Shown here piece after piece: positions 8,998-19,619 of a stretch of DNA of 64,000 nt. The stretch comes from UBA10649 sp963755335 (GTDB lineage: Bacteria > Actinomycetota > Actinomycetes > S36-B12), in assembly GCA_963755335.1 (NCBI GenBank), contig CAVWJW010000004.1, forward strand, positions 434,001 through 498,000, written 5' to 3'. The notes under the pieces were generated by a model. It searched no databases. It saw only the letters and a program-made list of their open reading frames with translations, and was not told where the DNA came from. The translations under genes and the position numbers were made by a program. Within the stretch, counting starts at the first letter, position 1; each line of letters starts with the position of its first letter.

Positions 8998-9233
8998 CGG
9001 GGAGTGGCCGTATCGGTCATCGCTCGGCGAGCGTGACGGCGCGCGCGGCCAGTCCCTACCCATTCTCGACCTCGACACAACGTGTCCTTCCCGCCGTAGT
9101 TGTATGGATAGCCCATTGCGACGATTCAGCGGCGACGCCTGTGGGCAGCCCCGGATGAGCCGGTTTTCGCGGGGACCACCTGGATCGATTGCCGAGATCT
9201 CCATCCTTCGTTGAGTGGTGGCGCGGGCTCACC

Positions 9234-9743
9234 TCACCGGAAATAGAGAGCGAGACGGTCGGTGCGACCTGACCACTTCAGGATGACAGTCCAGCAACCG
9301 GCTGCAGGCACGTCCACGATGGACGGCCCCGGTCCCCCTGAGATCACGCGATCGATTGCGACGTCGGAGCCGTTGAGGGTCGAGTGGATCCTCAGGTCTG
9401 GATCACTGGGCGACGGGGCCGACTCGGATAGGGGGCTGGATACCCACAAGATCTTCTTGGCATGCCCCTTCGCGCTCGGGTCGTCAGAGGGACCTTCAAA
9501 AGCGACGCCGAGGATCGAGCCATCGACTCCGCGCACCTGGTACACGGGTTGGTCCGGCGGGGTGAAGCCTCCTTGGGCCCAAGTCGGCAAGGGACCGCGA
9601 GTCAGCGTGCTGGTGCAGGGCAGTTCGTCGGCATTCTTCCCACGGGGCGGGTTTGCCTCCGCTGCGGATTGGCCGGCCGACGAGCACGCACAGGCCGTCA
9701 TCAGCGTCACTATCGCGGTCGCGGCCATCATCATCTTCCGCAC
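9234..9743 (-). CDS. Putative lipoprotein
   Basis: This protein of 169 residues begins with MRKMMMAATAIVTLMTACACSS, a short signal with lipobox MTAC. The mature part is a beta-rich domain with two tryptophan patches (PTWAQGGFTPP and CWTVILKWSGRTDR) and a conserved-looking end. No family was recognised. It is probably anchored on the outer face of the membrane. The fragmentary reading frame at 9760-10040 upstream on the same strand may once have been its neighbour. Confidence 0.75.
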   Translation of the reverse strand: MRKMMMAATAIVTLMTACACSSAGQSAAEANPPRGKNADELPCTSTLTRGPLPTWAQGGFTPPDQPVYQVRGVDGSILGVAFEGPSDDPSAKGHAKKILWVSSPLSESAPSPSDPDLRIHSTLNGSDVAIDRVISGGPGPSIVDVPAAGCWTVILKWSGRTDRLALYFR

Positions 9744-9759
9744 GTCGCCATGCTATTCC

Positions 9760-10040
9760 GACCCCGACGCACGACTTGTCTCGCTTGGACACGCGGCTTA
9801 TGCCAGACCGGGCGGATGTCATTGGGGCCACGGGACTGGACGATCGTGAAGCCATGCGCCGACTGTTCGAGGAGGAAGGCGACGACGGGGCCGCCGTCCA
9901 GCTTGTTGAGCTCGCAGTTGAAGTAGGAAGCGGACTTGCCGCGGGTAGCACGACCGCATCGTTCCGGTACTGATCGTTTCCGACGTTCGCGCCGGCCTTG
10001 GTGAAGACGGACGCGACGCGGACGGTGAACGTGGTCAACC
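9760..10040 (-). pseudogene. Gene fragment, unknown
   Basis: Two adjacent minus-strand frames read as plausible protein when joined by one frameshift: FTVRVASVFTKAGANVGN, then SYFNCELNKLDGGPVVAFLL and GFTIVQSRGPND. No start, signal or full-length frame is present. It may be the remains of a secreted or lipoprotein gene that is cut by the att module at 10094. Confidence 0.3.
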
Positions 10041-10093
10041 CCGCGAGCAGCTGACACCGATCCCAAGTGCCACCTCTCCACAGAGTCCACGTC

Positions 10094-10420
10094 TTGACCT
10101 TCCGTTCTTGCCGCCAAAGCGAGATTCTTCGTACCGACCGTGATGCCAGCGCACGATCCGGTGTTCGACCTCCAACAACGAAAGGGCAGCGATCACTTGC
10201 CTAGTGAATCAGTCCGGATTGCGAGGGCAGAAAGCGCTGGGCTGCAACGACTTTCCAGGACTACCGATTGCGGGGCCGAACGCCATTGACCTCCCGGCTC
10301 TTCAGCCGTCCCGGACCAATTCCCGACCTCACAGAGTCATTGGCATTAAGCAACTACTTGACACTGTCGGCGACTCACGAGAGAGCGTGAACCGGCAAGT
10401 AGGGGCAGAGTTTGGGGTAG
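10094..10420. repeat. att-type module copy 3
   Basis: The outer core-like TTGACCTTCCG lies at 10094 and the inner core (ending TTCAG) at 10286-10305, 192 bp apart. Between them are the AAAGGGCAGCG arm and the hairpin region. A stretch GCGGGGCCGAACGCC still resembles the tRNA-Phe T-arm complement GCGGGGTCGAACCGCC. The right arm ends with AGTAGGGGCAGAG. This is the interior copy with the best-preserved tRNA 3'-half trace. Confidence 0.75.
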
Positions 10421-10424
10421 AGAT

Positions 10425-10738
10425 GACGAACCATCAAGGCCCTGGGACTTGACCATCTTGAAGCGCTGCGTCGGCTGGTGGAGGAGGACGAACTCGACGA
10501 GGAGACCGCGGTCTTGCTGATTGAGAAGGCCGTCGCGGAGGAGGACCTCGATCTGATGTGGTCACTCGTCGACTCTGCCGTTGATCAGGCGGGTGGCGCC
10601 CTTGCCCACATGGTGCCGAAACCAACTGACGTCGCGACCCCGAAGTGGCTCATCAAAACGATCATGTCGATCCGGTGGCCACGCTCGCTGAGATCCCGGA
10701 CGTATCCGGGGACGAGGCACTTCGACAGTGGTGACTGA
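10425..10738 (+). pseudogene. 5'-truncated gene fragment at cassette edge
   Basis: An open frame with good codon bias (acidic helices LEALRRLVEEDELDEETAVLL and VAEEDLDLMWSLVDSAV) begins directly at the end of att module copy 3 and lacks a credible start. The only in-frame starts are internal, for example a GTG at 10478. The sequence after about 10600 is less protein-like. It is probably a gene cut by the cassette junction; function is unknown. Confidence 0.35.
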
Positions 10739-10936
10739 TGGGGAAGACGACCCTCGGGTGGATCGCGCTTCGTGAGCCACCATCACGGCTCGGGCCGGCC
10801 TCCGCTATCTCGGACGATGCCCTGGGGGATTCTCGAAGTCGGGAATTGGCGCCCTCACGCTTCAGCGGCACGTCGGGCCGCGGCAACTTCCGGCAACATT
10901 GCGACGCGACGCGACGACGCGGTCGAGGATTGCGGC

Positions 10937-12357
10937 ATGCAGACTCCGCGGCCGTTCTCGCCACATCCCGACCGGCTGCTTCCGGCCGATCCCCAGGGGA
11001 GGGCCGTCGCGCGCCGGATCTACGAGGGCGTGCGCGACCTGCCCATCATCAGTCCGCACGGACATGTCCCGGCGAAGCTGGCTGTCCGTAGACCGGCCGT
11101 TCACGGACCCGACGTCGCTCCTGATCTCGCCAGATCACTACATCACGCGACTTCTCCACGCCTCAGGCGTGCCCGCGAAGCTGGGCGTCGGCCGAGCTCG
11201 TCTGACCGATGACGAGGCGCGCGAGGCATGGCGGATCTTCTGCGCGCACTGGTCCGGTCTTCGCGGCTACGCCGTCGCGCTACTGGATGGAGAGCAGCTG
11301 GCGGATATCTTCGAGGTCGAGCTACGACCGAGCGAGCAGAACGCCGACGCGCTTGTACGACGAGATCTCGGCCAGGCTGGCGTCCGCCGAGTTCCGGCCA
11401 CGCGCCCTGCTTCGTCGCTTCGGGATCGATGTCCTGGCGACGACGGACGATCCGTGCGACGACCTGGAGGCTCACGCCACCGTCCGCCGAGCCGGCGACG
11501 TGTCGGCCCGCGTCGTCCCGACCTTCCGATCCGGATCGTTACCTCGAGCCCGGTCGCGCACGACTGGCCGGCGCTGGTGGACGCTCTGGGGTCAGCCGCA
11601 GACGTCGACACGGACTCCTATGACGGCTTCATCCACGCCCTGGAGATCCGTCGAGCGCACTTCATCGATCACGGCGCCGTCTCGACCGACCACAGCCATG
11701 CGGACCTCGTCACGCTGACACTGGACGCAGGCGAATCTCGACGCATCTTCTCCGCCGGCGCGTCTCCGCCGCGACCGACGCCGAGAGTACGGCACTGCGT
11801 CGGCACCTACTCGTCGAGATGGCCCGAATGTCCGTGGAGGACGGGCTGGTCATGACACTCCACCCGGGCGTCGCGCGCGACCATCACGCACCGACGGCGG
11901 CCCAGGTACGGCGCGGATGTCGGGTGCGACATCCCGATCGCGGTCGAGTACACGCGCAGCCTGCAGCACCTGCTCGAGCGGTTCGGGACGGCCGGACGGC
12001 TTCCACCTGGTCCTGTTCTCGTTGGACGAGACGACCTTCTCGCGGGAGATCGCGCCGCTGGCCGGCTTCTACCCCAGTGTCTACGCAGGGGCGCCGTGGT
12101 GGTTCCTGGACGCGCCCGACGCGATCCGGCGCTTCCAGGGAGCCGTCACCGAGACCACCGGATTCACCCGCCTGTCGGGCTTCATCGACGACACCCGCGC
12201 CTTCTGCTCCATCCCGGCCCGACATGACATGTCGCGTCGGCTGGACAGCTCCTACCTCGCCGAGCTCGTCGCGCGGCACCGGCTGGACGAGGACGAGGCG
12301 GTGTCGATCGCGCGCGACCTGGTCCTGGTCAACCCGAGACGGACGTTCAAGCTCTGA
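10937..12357 (+). pseudogene. uxaC: Glucuronate (uronate) isomerase, frame-disrupted
   Basis: Overlapping frames add up to a full-length uronate isomerase, which interconverts D-glucuronate and D-fructuronate (or galacturonate and tagaturonate) in the cytoplasm. Recognisable pieces in order are RIYEGVRDLPIISPHGHVPA (metal-binding HGH), LLISPDHYITRLLHASGVPA, RRFGIDVLATTDDPCDDLEA, ADVDTDSYDGFIHALEIRR, MSVEDGLVMTLHPG, and FYPSVYAGAPWWFLDAPDAI to the end. About six single-base shifts separate them. Conservation of the pieces suggests recent damage or sequence error. It heads a hexuronate gene set with the next three genes. Confidence 0.85.
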
Positions 12358-12437
12358 CGGCGCCGAGGTGGGCCGGCGTGGCGACGTAGGCGGACGTGCC
12401 CGACGGGATCGCACGCAGGCGCCGTCATCGGATCCGG

Positions 12438-13836
12438 TCAGAGACCAGCATCGGCGCGTCGGAGGGCGTCCAGCTCGCGGACCTGGTCCAGCACCACCTG
12501 GCGCACGACCGCATTGTCGGAGAGCGACGACGCGTACCCCTCGGCCAGTGGGCGGCCGACCCGCGGAGCGCAGCGAGTCAGCCTGAGGGTCGTTCACCGG
12601 GGTCCCTGCCCCGCAGGTGCAGGACCCAGGCCGCCAGGGCGCGCGTCGCCCCAGTCGCGACCGCTCCCTGGTCGAGCCGCGCTCGAAGCACCGGGAGGAT
12701 CCGCGCCGGCAGCTTCTGCGAGCCGTCGGCCGCGATCTGCGCGAGCAGATGCCGGATGCGCGGGTTGGCGTACCGGCGCCAGCAGTGCCGCGCGGTACGC
12801 GTCGACCTCAGCGCGGGGAGGGGCAGCACCCCGGCAGCGTCGTCCCACCACTCCTCCACCCAGCCGCGGACCGACGCGTTGCCGATCGCGTCCGCGACGG
12901 TCTCCGAGCCGAGCAGCGGCGCTGCGTACGCCATGAGGGAGTGGGATCCGTTGAGGAGCCAGAGCTTGCGGTGCTCCCACGGCACCAGGTTCTCGACGAA
13001 GCGCGCCGCTGAGGTCTCCCACGCGGGACGGCCCGCCACGAAATCCCCCGACAGCACCCACTCCGAGTAGCGCTCGGTGACGACGCAGGCGAGGTCGTCG
13101 ACCCCGGTCCGCCGGAGGAGGTCCGCGCGGTCCTCTCCGGTCGTGCGCGGGGTGATGCGGTCCACCATCGTCGTGACGAAGGTGCAGTAGTCGGCGACCC
13201 AGGTCGAGAGTGACGGGTCGACGACTTCTGCCAGGTCGAGGACGACCTGCCGGACCACCTGACCGTTCCCCGGCAGGTTGTCGCACGGCACGAACGTCAT
13301 GCCGCCGAGCCCTGCGGCCCGTCGGGCGAGGAGTCCCGCGACGAGCTTGCCCGGTGCAGTCACCGTGTCGGCGGCAGCGGGACCCTGCCGCAACGAGGCC
13401 ACGTCGGAGGCCACGCGCGGATCATCGACGTCCAGGGCACCGGTGCCGCTGCGGCAGTAGCCGGCCTCGGTCACGGTCGAGGTGACGATCGAGAGATCGG
13501 CGAGGCGGAACGTAGCCCTCCAGCGGTCCAGGTCGACGGAGCCGTGGACCTCGGAGATCGACGACATCACGAACGGCTCATCGTCTGAGGCGTCCCGCAG
13601 CAGGAGCGTGTAGAGGCCTTGCTGCGCGACGAGGCCCGCGGGGGGCTCGGTCCGGCCGGCGAACGCGGCGATGCCCCACTGATGGCGTCGGTTGCCCGGT
13701 CGGTGTACCACGCCTGGTGTGCGCGGAAGAAGTTGCCGAGACCGAGATGCGCGATGCGCACGGGGGCCGCGGCCCTGCCATCGTGATCGCGCGAGAGGCG
13801 CCGCGCGATCGTCGGTCGTCCGCCGGATGCGTCCAC
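12438..13836 (-). pseudogene. Fructuronate reductase / mannitol dehydrogenase-family protein, frame-disrupted
   Basis: The main frame (12578-13690) matches the mannitol dehydrogenase/D-mannonate oxidoreductase family: GGMTFVPCDNLPGNGQVVRQ, RYSEWVLSGDFVAGRPAWE, and the KLWLLNGSHSLMAY substrate/catalytic region. The N-terminal Rossmann start, VRIAHLGLGNFFRAHQAWYT, lies in another frame (GTG near 13836). The C-terminal end, YASSLSDNAVVRQVVLDQV, is in a third frame ending at 12438. The reaction is NAD-dependent reduction of D-fructuronate to D-mannonate, inferred from its neighbours. It is convergent with uxaC and divergent from the dehydratase at 14017. Confidence 0.82.
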
Positions 13837-14016
13837 GGCTGAGACCCTACGGCGGCCCGACGAACCGCACAGCGGCTCGTGCAGCGCGGGGCGACGGTTG
13901 CTCCCGTGCGGGAACCGGGAAGCATGCCGACCAGCAGGCATCCATCGGCCACCGGCCCGAGCCGGACGCAGTCCCGAACCGGAGTCCGCGCGGCAGCGAG
14001 CTGGAGGAGCCCGACC

Positions 14017-15252
14017 ATGAAGATCGTCTCCGCCGACGTCATCGTCACCAGCCCCGACCGCAACTTCGTCACGCTGACGGCTGACGACCGACGACGGCCT
14101 GGTCGGCATCGGCGACGCCACCCTCAACGGGCGCGAGCTGGCGGTCGTCGCCTACCTGCGCGACCACGTCGTCCCGCTGCTGATCGGCCGGGACGCGCAG
14201 TCGCATCGAGGACACCTGGCAGTTCCTCTATCGCTGCGGCGTACTGGCGGCGCGGGCCGGTCACGATGGCGGCGATCGCCGCCGTCGACATGGCTCTGTG
14301 GGACATCAAGGGCAAGGCGGCCGGGATGCCGGTCTACCAGCTGCTCGGCAGGCGCCAGCCGCACCGGCCTGCATGGCCTACGGTCACGCGTCGGGCAAGA
14401 CGCTGCCCGAGCTGTTCGACTCGTGCGCGACCACCAGCAGCAGGGCTACAAGTCGATCCGCATCCAGACCGGCGTGCCCGGGCTCAAGTCGATCTACGGG
14501 ATCGCCGCGCAGTCGAGCGAGCGGCGAGCGGTACGACCACGAGCCGGCGCAGCGTGGTGCCTACCCGGCCGAGGAGGACTGGGACACCCGCGCCTACCTG
14601 CGCCACGTGCCCGACGCGTGTTCGAGGCCGTGCGCAACGAGTTCGGCCCGGAACTGCCTCTGCTGCACGACGGCCACCACCGGATGACGCCGATCCAGGC
14701 CGCCAAGCTGGGCAAGTCCCTGGAGCCGTACGACCTGTTCTGGCTGGAGGACTGCACCCCCGCCGAGAACCAGGAGGCGCTGCGCCTGGTGCGACAGCAC
14801 ACCACGACTCCGCTGGCGATCGGCGAGGTCTTCAACACGGTCTGGGACTACCAGCGATCATCCGGGAGCAGCTGATCGACTACGTCCGCAGCGCCGTCGA
14901 CGCACATCGGCGGCATCACCCGCTTCGCAAGAAGCTGCTCGACTACGCGGCCCAGTACCAGATCAAGTCGGGCATGCACGGGCCGACCGACATCTCGCCG
15001 GTCGGCTGGCCGCCGCGATGCACCTGGGGCTGTCGATCCACAACTTCGGCATCCAGGAGTACATGCAGCACGGCGCCAAGACGGACAGCGTCTTCCGGCA
15101 GTCGTTCACGTGGACGGACGGCTACCTGCACCCTGGCGACGAGCCGGGGCTCGGCGTCACCCTCGACGTCGACGAGGCCGGTAAGTATCCGTACGAGCAG
15201 GCTTACCTACCTTCCCAACCGGCTGGCCGACGGCACGGTGCATGACTGGTAG
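14017..15252 (+). pseudogene. D-mannonate dehydratase (enolase superfamily), frame-disrupted
   Basis: The ATG at 14017 has GGAGGAG 7 bases upstream. Consecutive frames give the RspA/ManD-type mannonate dehydratase of the enolase superfamily: MKIVSADVIVTSPDRNFV, QQGYKSIRIQTGVPGL, LLHDGHHRMTPIQAAKLGK (metal-binding), LFWLEDCTPAENQE, TPLAIGEVFNT, MHGPTDISPVG, and NFGIQEYMQH to the end. The reaction converts D-mannonate to 2-keto-3-deoxygluconate using Mg2+. Several indels break it. Its place between fructuronate reductase and gluconokinase-like genes supports the pathway assignment. Confidence 0.85.
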
Positions 15253-15743
15253 ACCCCCTCATCGTCGTCATGGGCGTCTCGGCTGCGGCAAGTCGAGCGT
15301 CGGCCGCGGACTGGCCGACCGCCTCCACCTCCCGTTCGAGGACGCCGACGACCTGCATCCGGCCAGCAACGTGCACAAGATGGAGGCGGGCATTCCGCTG
15401 ACCGACGAGGACCGGTGGCCGTGGCTGACGCTCGTCGGTGCACGACTCCAGCGCCTCCGATTCCGGCCTGGTGATCGCCTGCTCGGCGCTGCGGTACGCG
15501 TACCGCGACCTGCTCCGCTCCCTCGCGCCTGACCTGCTCTTCGTTCATCTCAAAGGATCCCGCGAGGAGTTGGCGTCGCGCCTGAGCGACCGAGTCGACC
15601 ACTTCATGCCGCTCACCCTCCTCGACTCCCAGCTCGCGACACTCGAGCCCCTCCGACCGGACGAACGGGGCATCACCCTGGACTGCGCCCTCCCCGAAAG
15701 CGACCTAGTACTGAAGGTTACGGAATCGCTGAACAGTCGCTGA
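15253..15743 (+). pseudogene. Gluconokinase (GntK-type), frame-disrupted
   Basis: The start region reads VDPLIVVMGVSG, then CGKSSVGRGLADRL (P-loop GxxGCGKS) after loss of one G in a G-run. Next come FEDADDLHPASNVHKMEAG and PLTDEDRWPWL, then in another frame GLVIACSALRYAYRDLLR, FVHLKGSREELASRL, and HFMPLTLLDSQLATLEPL. These are the ordered motifs of ATP-dependent gluconokinases of about 165 residues. It follows the dehydratase immediately, as in an operon. It may phosphorylate gluconate or a keto sugar-acid. Confidence 0.82.
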
Positions 15744-15815
15744 CGGCCGCATGAGCGGCGGGTTGCGGAACTCGGCTGGAGGGACTTCGGCTGCCACGGT
15801 GCACGCCCGGAGCCG

Positions 15816-16143
15816 CCCACCTTCCGATCTTTGCCGCCAGATCACGACGCGTCGCGGCGACCGTCGTGGCAGCGTGCGATCCGGAAATTCGTGCTCCGAC
15901 GCGAAAGGGCAGCGCCCCTTTCCAAGTGATTGAGTCTGGATTCGCCACAAGCGAAAGTTAATGCGCTGCAATAACTTTCTCTTGTCGGCGTTTCGGGGCA
16001 GAGTGTCGTTGACCTCCCGATCTTCTGCCGTCCCAAACTGATTCTGGCTCCTCGCAAAGTCATTGGTATTAAACAACTATTGGACTTGCCTCGACTCACG
16101 AGAACCAGCGTGAACCGGCAGGTAAGGGCAGAATTCAGGGCAG
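15816..16143. repeat. att-type module copy 4
   Basis: The outer core (CACCTTCCGATCTT) is at ~15816 and the inner core (TTGACCTCCCGATCTTCTG) at 16009-16027, 193 bp apart. It carries the AAAGGGCAGCG arm, the hairpin GAAAGTTA...TAACTTTC and GGGGCAGAG. The right arm TCATTGGTATTAAACAAC ends with GGTAAGGGCAGA and CAGGGCAG. Confidence 0.8.
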
Positions 16144-16405
16144 GTTGGTCGAGCGCCCGCGAGCATGAATCGGTTGTGGCATCCCACATCTGTTCGTCGC
16201 CAGCTCATGGCCGCTCGGCGCGAAGGACCATGGGGACTGGTGCCCGGCTCGCCCGACCGTCGCGTCCTGCGCACCCCGTGGGTGTTCCCGCCCGCGACAA
16301 CCCGCTTCAGCTGGCCGATGGTGGTTGCGCGAACGCGTCTTCACACCTCGACGCCGAAAGCACTGCCTGGTCCCGTCGCAAGCGGCGCTGCCAAGCCGTC
16401 GCTCC

Positions 16406-17437
16406 TCATGGACGGCGGCTGTCGGACCCTGGACTCCTCGTCACCGCGGAGTCGACGATGGCCAGCAGATCGTCGAGTTGGGTGGCGAACGGAACGACCA
16501 GGGCGAGCTGGTCGGTGTGGCGCTGCCAGCGGGCAAGGACCTCGTGTGCGTCGTCGTGGGTTCCGAAGACGAGCACGTCGGTTGCTAGCCGTTCCGCGGC
16601 GGCAGGCAGCACGGGCTGGCGAGGATCACTATTCGCCTCGAGCAGTGCGTCGATCTCGGAGCCGTAGCCGTGTTCACGCAGGACGCGGGGATATACCGGG
16701 CCCATGCGGGTGCAGTACGTCACGAGCCATCGAGCGGCGAGGGTGGATGCGGTTGGCTCGTTCTGCGCGAGCGCGACGGGGATCGCGGCCGTCACCGTCG
16801 GCACGGTGGATCGCTCATGCTCCGTGGCCGAGATGTTCAGCAGTTCTCGGCCTCGATCGAGTGCCGACGGCGGTAGCAGGAAGGGCAACCACTGGTCGGC
16901 AAGTTCACCGGCGAGCCGAATGCTGGGATCGGTGATGGCCGCGATCGCAAGCGGCACTTTCGTGTCGGGGGGCTTCCCGAGCCCCAGCGGGCGCGCATGG
17001 CCCGAGGGGTCAGGAAGGCGCTCGCCGCGCAGGAGCGCTGTGACGGCGGCGCACGTGGATCGCAGGCGCCGCAGGGGGGACTCCCATCGCGCCCCGTGGA
17101 AGCCCTCGGCGATGGGGGCTGTCCCGGCTCCCAGCCCGAGGACGAAGCGTCCGTGTGACTGTCGCTGCAACTCCGCTGCGGTCATGGCCAAGGTGGCCGG
17201 CGTTCGCCCCCACACCGACAGCACTCCCGTCGTCAGCCCGATGTGGCTCGTGACGGCCGCGAGCCGGGCGAGCACGAGCGGCGCCGCCAGACTCATGGCC
17301 TCCGCCACCGACACGAATGCCAGGCCACGCTTCTCCGCGTGCTGCGCGACGCGCTCGATGACATCGAGTCGGTCTTCGAACGGCGTGAAACCAATTCCGA
17401 TCGGAATGACGGTGGAGGGTGGCTCCGCCACGGGCAT
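16406..17437 (-). CDS. LLM-class flavin-dependent oxidoreductase (luciferase-like)
   Basis: This protein of 343 residues has a TIM-barrel bacterial luciferase fold. Visible motifs are IGIGFTPFEDRLDVIERVAQ, VAEAMSLAAPLVLARLAAVT, IGLTTGVLSVWGRTPATLAM, and GRFVLGLGAGTAPIAEGFHG. It probably uses FMN or F420 as cofactor; the substrate is unknown. The ATG at 17437 (MPVAEPPSTV) is preferred over the start at 17476. It is the first gene after att module copy 4 and is transcribed toward it. Confidence 0.87.
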   Translation of the reverse strand: MPVAEPPSTVIPIGIGFTPFEDRLDVIERVAQHAEKRGLAFVSVAEAMSLAAPLVLARLAAVTSHIGLTTGVLSVWGRTPATLAMTAAELQRQSHGRFVLGLGAGTAPIAEGFHGARWESPLRRLRSTCAAVTALLRGERLPDPSGHARPLGLGKPPDTKVPLAIAAITDPSIRLAGELADQWLPFLLPPSALDRGRELLNISATEHERSTVPTVTAAIPVALAQNEPTASTLAARWLVTYCTRMGPVYPRVLREHGYGSEIDALLEANSDPRQPVLPAAAERLATDVLVFGTHDDAHEVLARWQRHTDQLALVVPFATQLDDLLAIVDSAVTRSPGSDSRRP

Positions 17438-17967
17438 GCACCTCCAGACCGTCACGGTTGGCCAGCATCGTTCCACATCATCGAGGCACCCGGAAGCCGA
17501 TCAGGCCAGCCCTTCGCGCCTGCGTGCGGGTCTCGCTCGCCATCACCGAACAGAGTCAGGATGCCGGATATTGCTCGGGAGTGTCCGCATTTCGCCGCTC
17601 GTCACGCGGTTGGCCTGACACGCTCGCCATTGTCGTAAGTCAGGACCGGAACCAAACGGAGCAGGTCCACAGCTCGTGTCCGGGGTCGTCGGGGTCGAGG
17701 TCGCGGACAGACCTAGGGCAACGGCGAGGTCCGCCAGTGATCGGAGAACACATCCGATACGAGGGCCACGACGTGAGGAGCACGGCGGCTCGTCTCACGT
17801 CCCCCGCGTTGGTCTCACGCAAGACGCCGCTGGCCTTGCGGGCGGCGGTGGCCCGCCGACTCCACGGAAGCGCTCTACTGAGGCGAGGCGATCCCGCGCT
17901 GAAGTCTTGGCGAGACCCTTACGTTGACCTCCGCGTGGATGTCAGTGGGTCGAGGCATCCTGAACAG
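17438..17967. other. Gene-free stretch
   Basis: No gene could be supported. The long plus-strand frame that covers it has no recognisable residues until the TY-Chap-like protein at 17968. Confidence 0.4.
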
Positions 17968-18405
17968 GTGAACATCGAACGAACCGACACCGTGACCTGG
18001 GTGCAGGCCGCCCTGGACAGCATTACCCCTGGGCAGTTCCTGCTGCTGGAGTATGTGACGGGCGATGACCTGCCCGTGGAGCCGTGCGCCCAGGCCGCCT
18101 TGGACCCGGAGGGCTGGTGCTGCGAGGTGGTGTCCGCTCGGTACTTGCCTGGGCAGCGGTGGCCGATCGACGATGCCGCCCTCGCGCAGCGCGGCTGGCG
18201 AGCTCCCGATGCCGGAACCAACAACTGGTGGCAGACCCAGGTGCCGCTGGACGCCGCCGCGCAGCTGCTCGTGGACGCACTGTGGTTCGGCCGTTGCCTT
18301 ACCGATCCGGACCGTTACGCCATCCGCGTCGGAAGCTTCCCCTGCGCTCGGCGAGCTGGCGAGCACGTGCCGGATCAGACGGGCCTCTTGATCACCGCTT
18401 CATAG
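17968..18405 (+). CDS. TY-Chap-like (type III secretion chaperone-like) domain protein
   Basis: This protein of 145 residues starts at a GTG. It reads VTWVQAALDSITPGQFLLLE, then GWCCEVVSARYLPGQRWPID, RGWRAPDAGTNNWWQ and AAQLLVDALWFGRCL. This resembles actinobacterial proteins with the TY-Chap domain, which is related to secretion chaperones and found near polymorphic toxin or ESX systems. A role as partner-binding adaptor is inferred from family resemblance only. No obvious partner gene is adjacent. An upstream in-frame GTG at 17938 is an alternative start. Confidence 0.6.
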   Translation: MNIERTDTVTWVQAALDSITPGQFLLLEYVTGDDLPVEPCAQAALDPEGWCCEVVSARYLPGQRWPIDDAALAQRGWRAPDAGTNNWWQTQVPLDAAAQLLVDALWFGRCLTDPDRYAIRVGSFPCARRAGEHVPDQTGLLITAS

Positions 18406-18431
18406 CCCGAACGCCGCTACGGTCGGGCCTT

Positions 18432-18566
18432 GTGGCGGCTGTGCTGTCAGCCTCGATCGCCTTGGTGGGCCTGTCGGCGTGCAGCGGTTCACCTTCCTCC
18501 CAGACGCCAAGCATCGTCGGCAGCGCCCACGTCGGCGCTGCCCGGAGGGACCACGGCACCGGCTGA
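18432..18566 (+). pseudogene. Lipoprotein N-terminal fragment
   Basis: The frame encodes a lipoprotein signal (AAVLSASIALVGLSACSGSP, lipobox GLSAC) and then stops after 44 residues. A second plus-strand frame just downstream (GGTTAPAEPARIISPSAFSP) may be its continuation after a frameshift, but nothing further is recognisable. Confidence 0.35.
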
Positions 18567-18964
18567 ACCGGCCCGAATCATCTCCCCTTCCGCGTTTAGC
18601 CCTCCGACACGACGGAGGAGGACCGGCATAGTCAGTTCCTCGGCTGCAGCAGGTGTGAATCCCAGCGACACGAGTGCACCGGTTTCCCCTGGCAGGAGTT
18701 GGGGCTGTTGCCTTGACCCGTCTCGAAGGCCGCGCTGGTTTCCCGGGACTTCGGTCGCATCTCGCTTGCGGCCTTCGCCCGGCGCCCGGCGGTGTCGGGC
18801 TCGTGCGACCGTGACTTTGCCGCGGCTCTAGCGCGACCACTTGACCGGGCGAAGCCGTGTCGGATCCTTGGTGTGCGGCGTGTAGCTCACGCTCTCTCCA
18901 AACGTTCACCTAACCAACGGCACGTGGCAATGTCCGGCGCGCGGTGTCAGGCTGAACTTTCGTC
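18567..18964. other. No supported gene; left part of a diverged repeat
   Basis: From about 18790 this is the upstream part of the 1.38-kb repeat shared with 39114-40492. Nothing before that is recognisable. Confidence 0.4.
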
Positions 18965-19360
18965 GTGAGAGGGGCGTCAGTGACGTTGTCTTGTTCGGTG
19001 GCCACGTGCCGCCTTCCCCTGTTCAACGCGCTGTTCTGCGAGGCGCATGCGCAAAGGCAAAGAGCATTCGGTGTCGCCTTGATGACGCCTCTGCGCGCGC
19101 ACCACGATCAAGGCTGCGTCATTAACGGATGCCGGCGTCGTGCTCGACGCGGACTGTGCGTTGAGCATCGAAGGCTGCTCAGCGCGGGGGATCACACGAT
19201 CCTGGCGGCCCTTGTGGTGGCGTGCCTCGGCAGCGCGTCTGGGCACCGCTGCGGCTGCGGCCAGATCGCATCGGTATGGGCATGGGACGGGACCGGCCGC
19301 AAGGAGGACGTCCACCGGTGGGGTGCAGTCTGCTCCAAGTGCGCGAGATTCGGGCGCTGA
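18965..19360 (+). CDS. Cys/His-rich putative zinc-binding protein (copy 1)
   Basis: This protein has 131 residues with two C-x4-C-xn-C-x2-H motifs. They are CSVATC...FCEAH and CVINGC...LCVEH, the second in the RRARRGLCVEHRR context typical of small zinc-finger or HNH-associated modules. A C-terminal CGCGQ...CSKC pair follows. It probably binds two or three zinc ions and perhaps nucleic acid. The GTG at 18965 is used. It lies 259 bp upstream of the flavodoxin gene. The copy at 39288 retains all the metal ligands, which argues for coding function. Confidence 0.6.
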   Translation: MRGASVTLSCSVATCRLPLFNALFCEAHAQRQRAFGVALMTPLRAHHDQGCVINGCRRRARRGLCVEHRRLLSAGDHTILAALVVACLGSASGHRCGCGQIASVWAWDGTGRKEDVHRWGAVCSKCARFGR

Positions 19361-19619
19361 CCAAGCGATCGTCTGTTGGTAACACTGACGAGTCATTCGT
19401 CGTGACGAGTGGACGTCCGATCGCCGGCGACCTGGTCGTCCCGTGGGTCGCCCGCGCGAGACTCAGTGGCCGGGGGCAGCGAGTGCACTTTCGCCAGAAG
19501 CTCCGTGGCGCGGCTTCAGAGGGTTCACCGCAAGCGCCTCGGACAGCGGGCATCCTCACTAGTTCCGCTGAACAATGCCGGTTGGGCGGTGACGGGGTCA
19601 AGGCCTGGAGGTGGGCGTC

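Noticed and set aside
12396..13070. Long plus-strand frame
   Set aside because: It is antisense to the fructuronate reductase gene, whose motifs are clear on the other strand.
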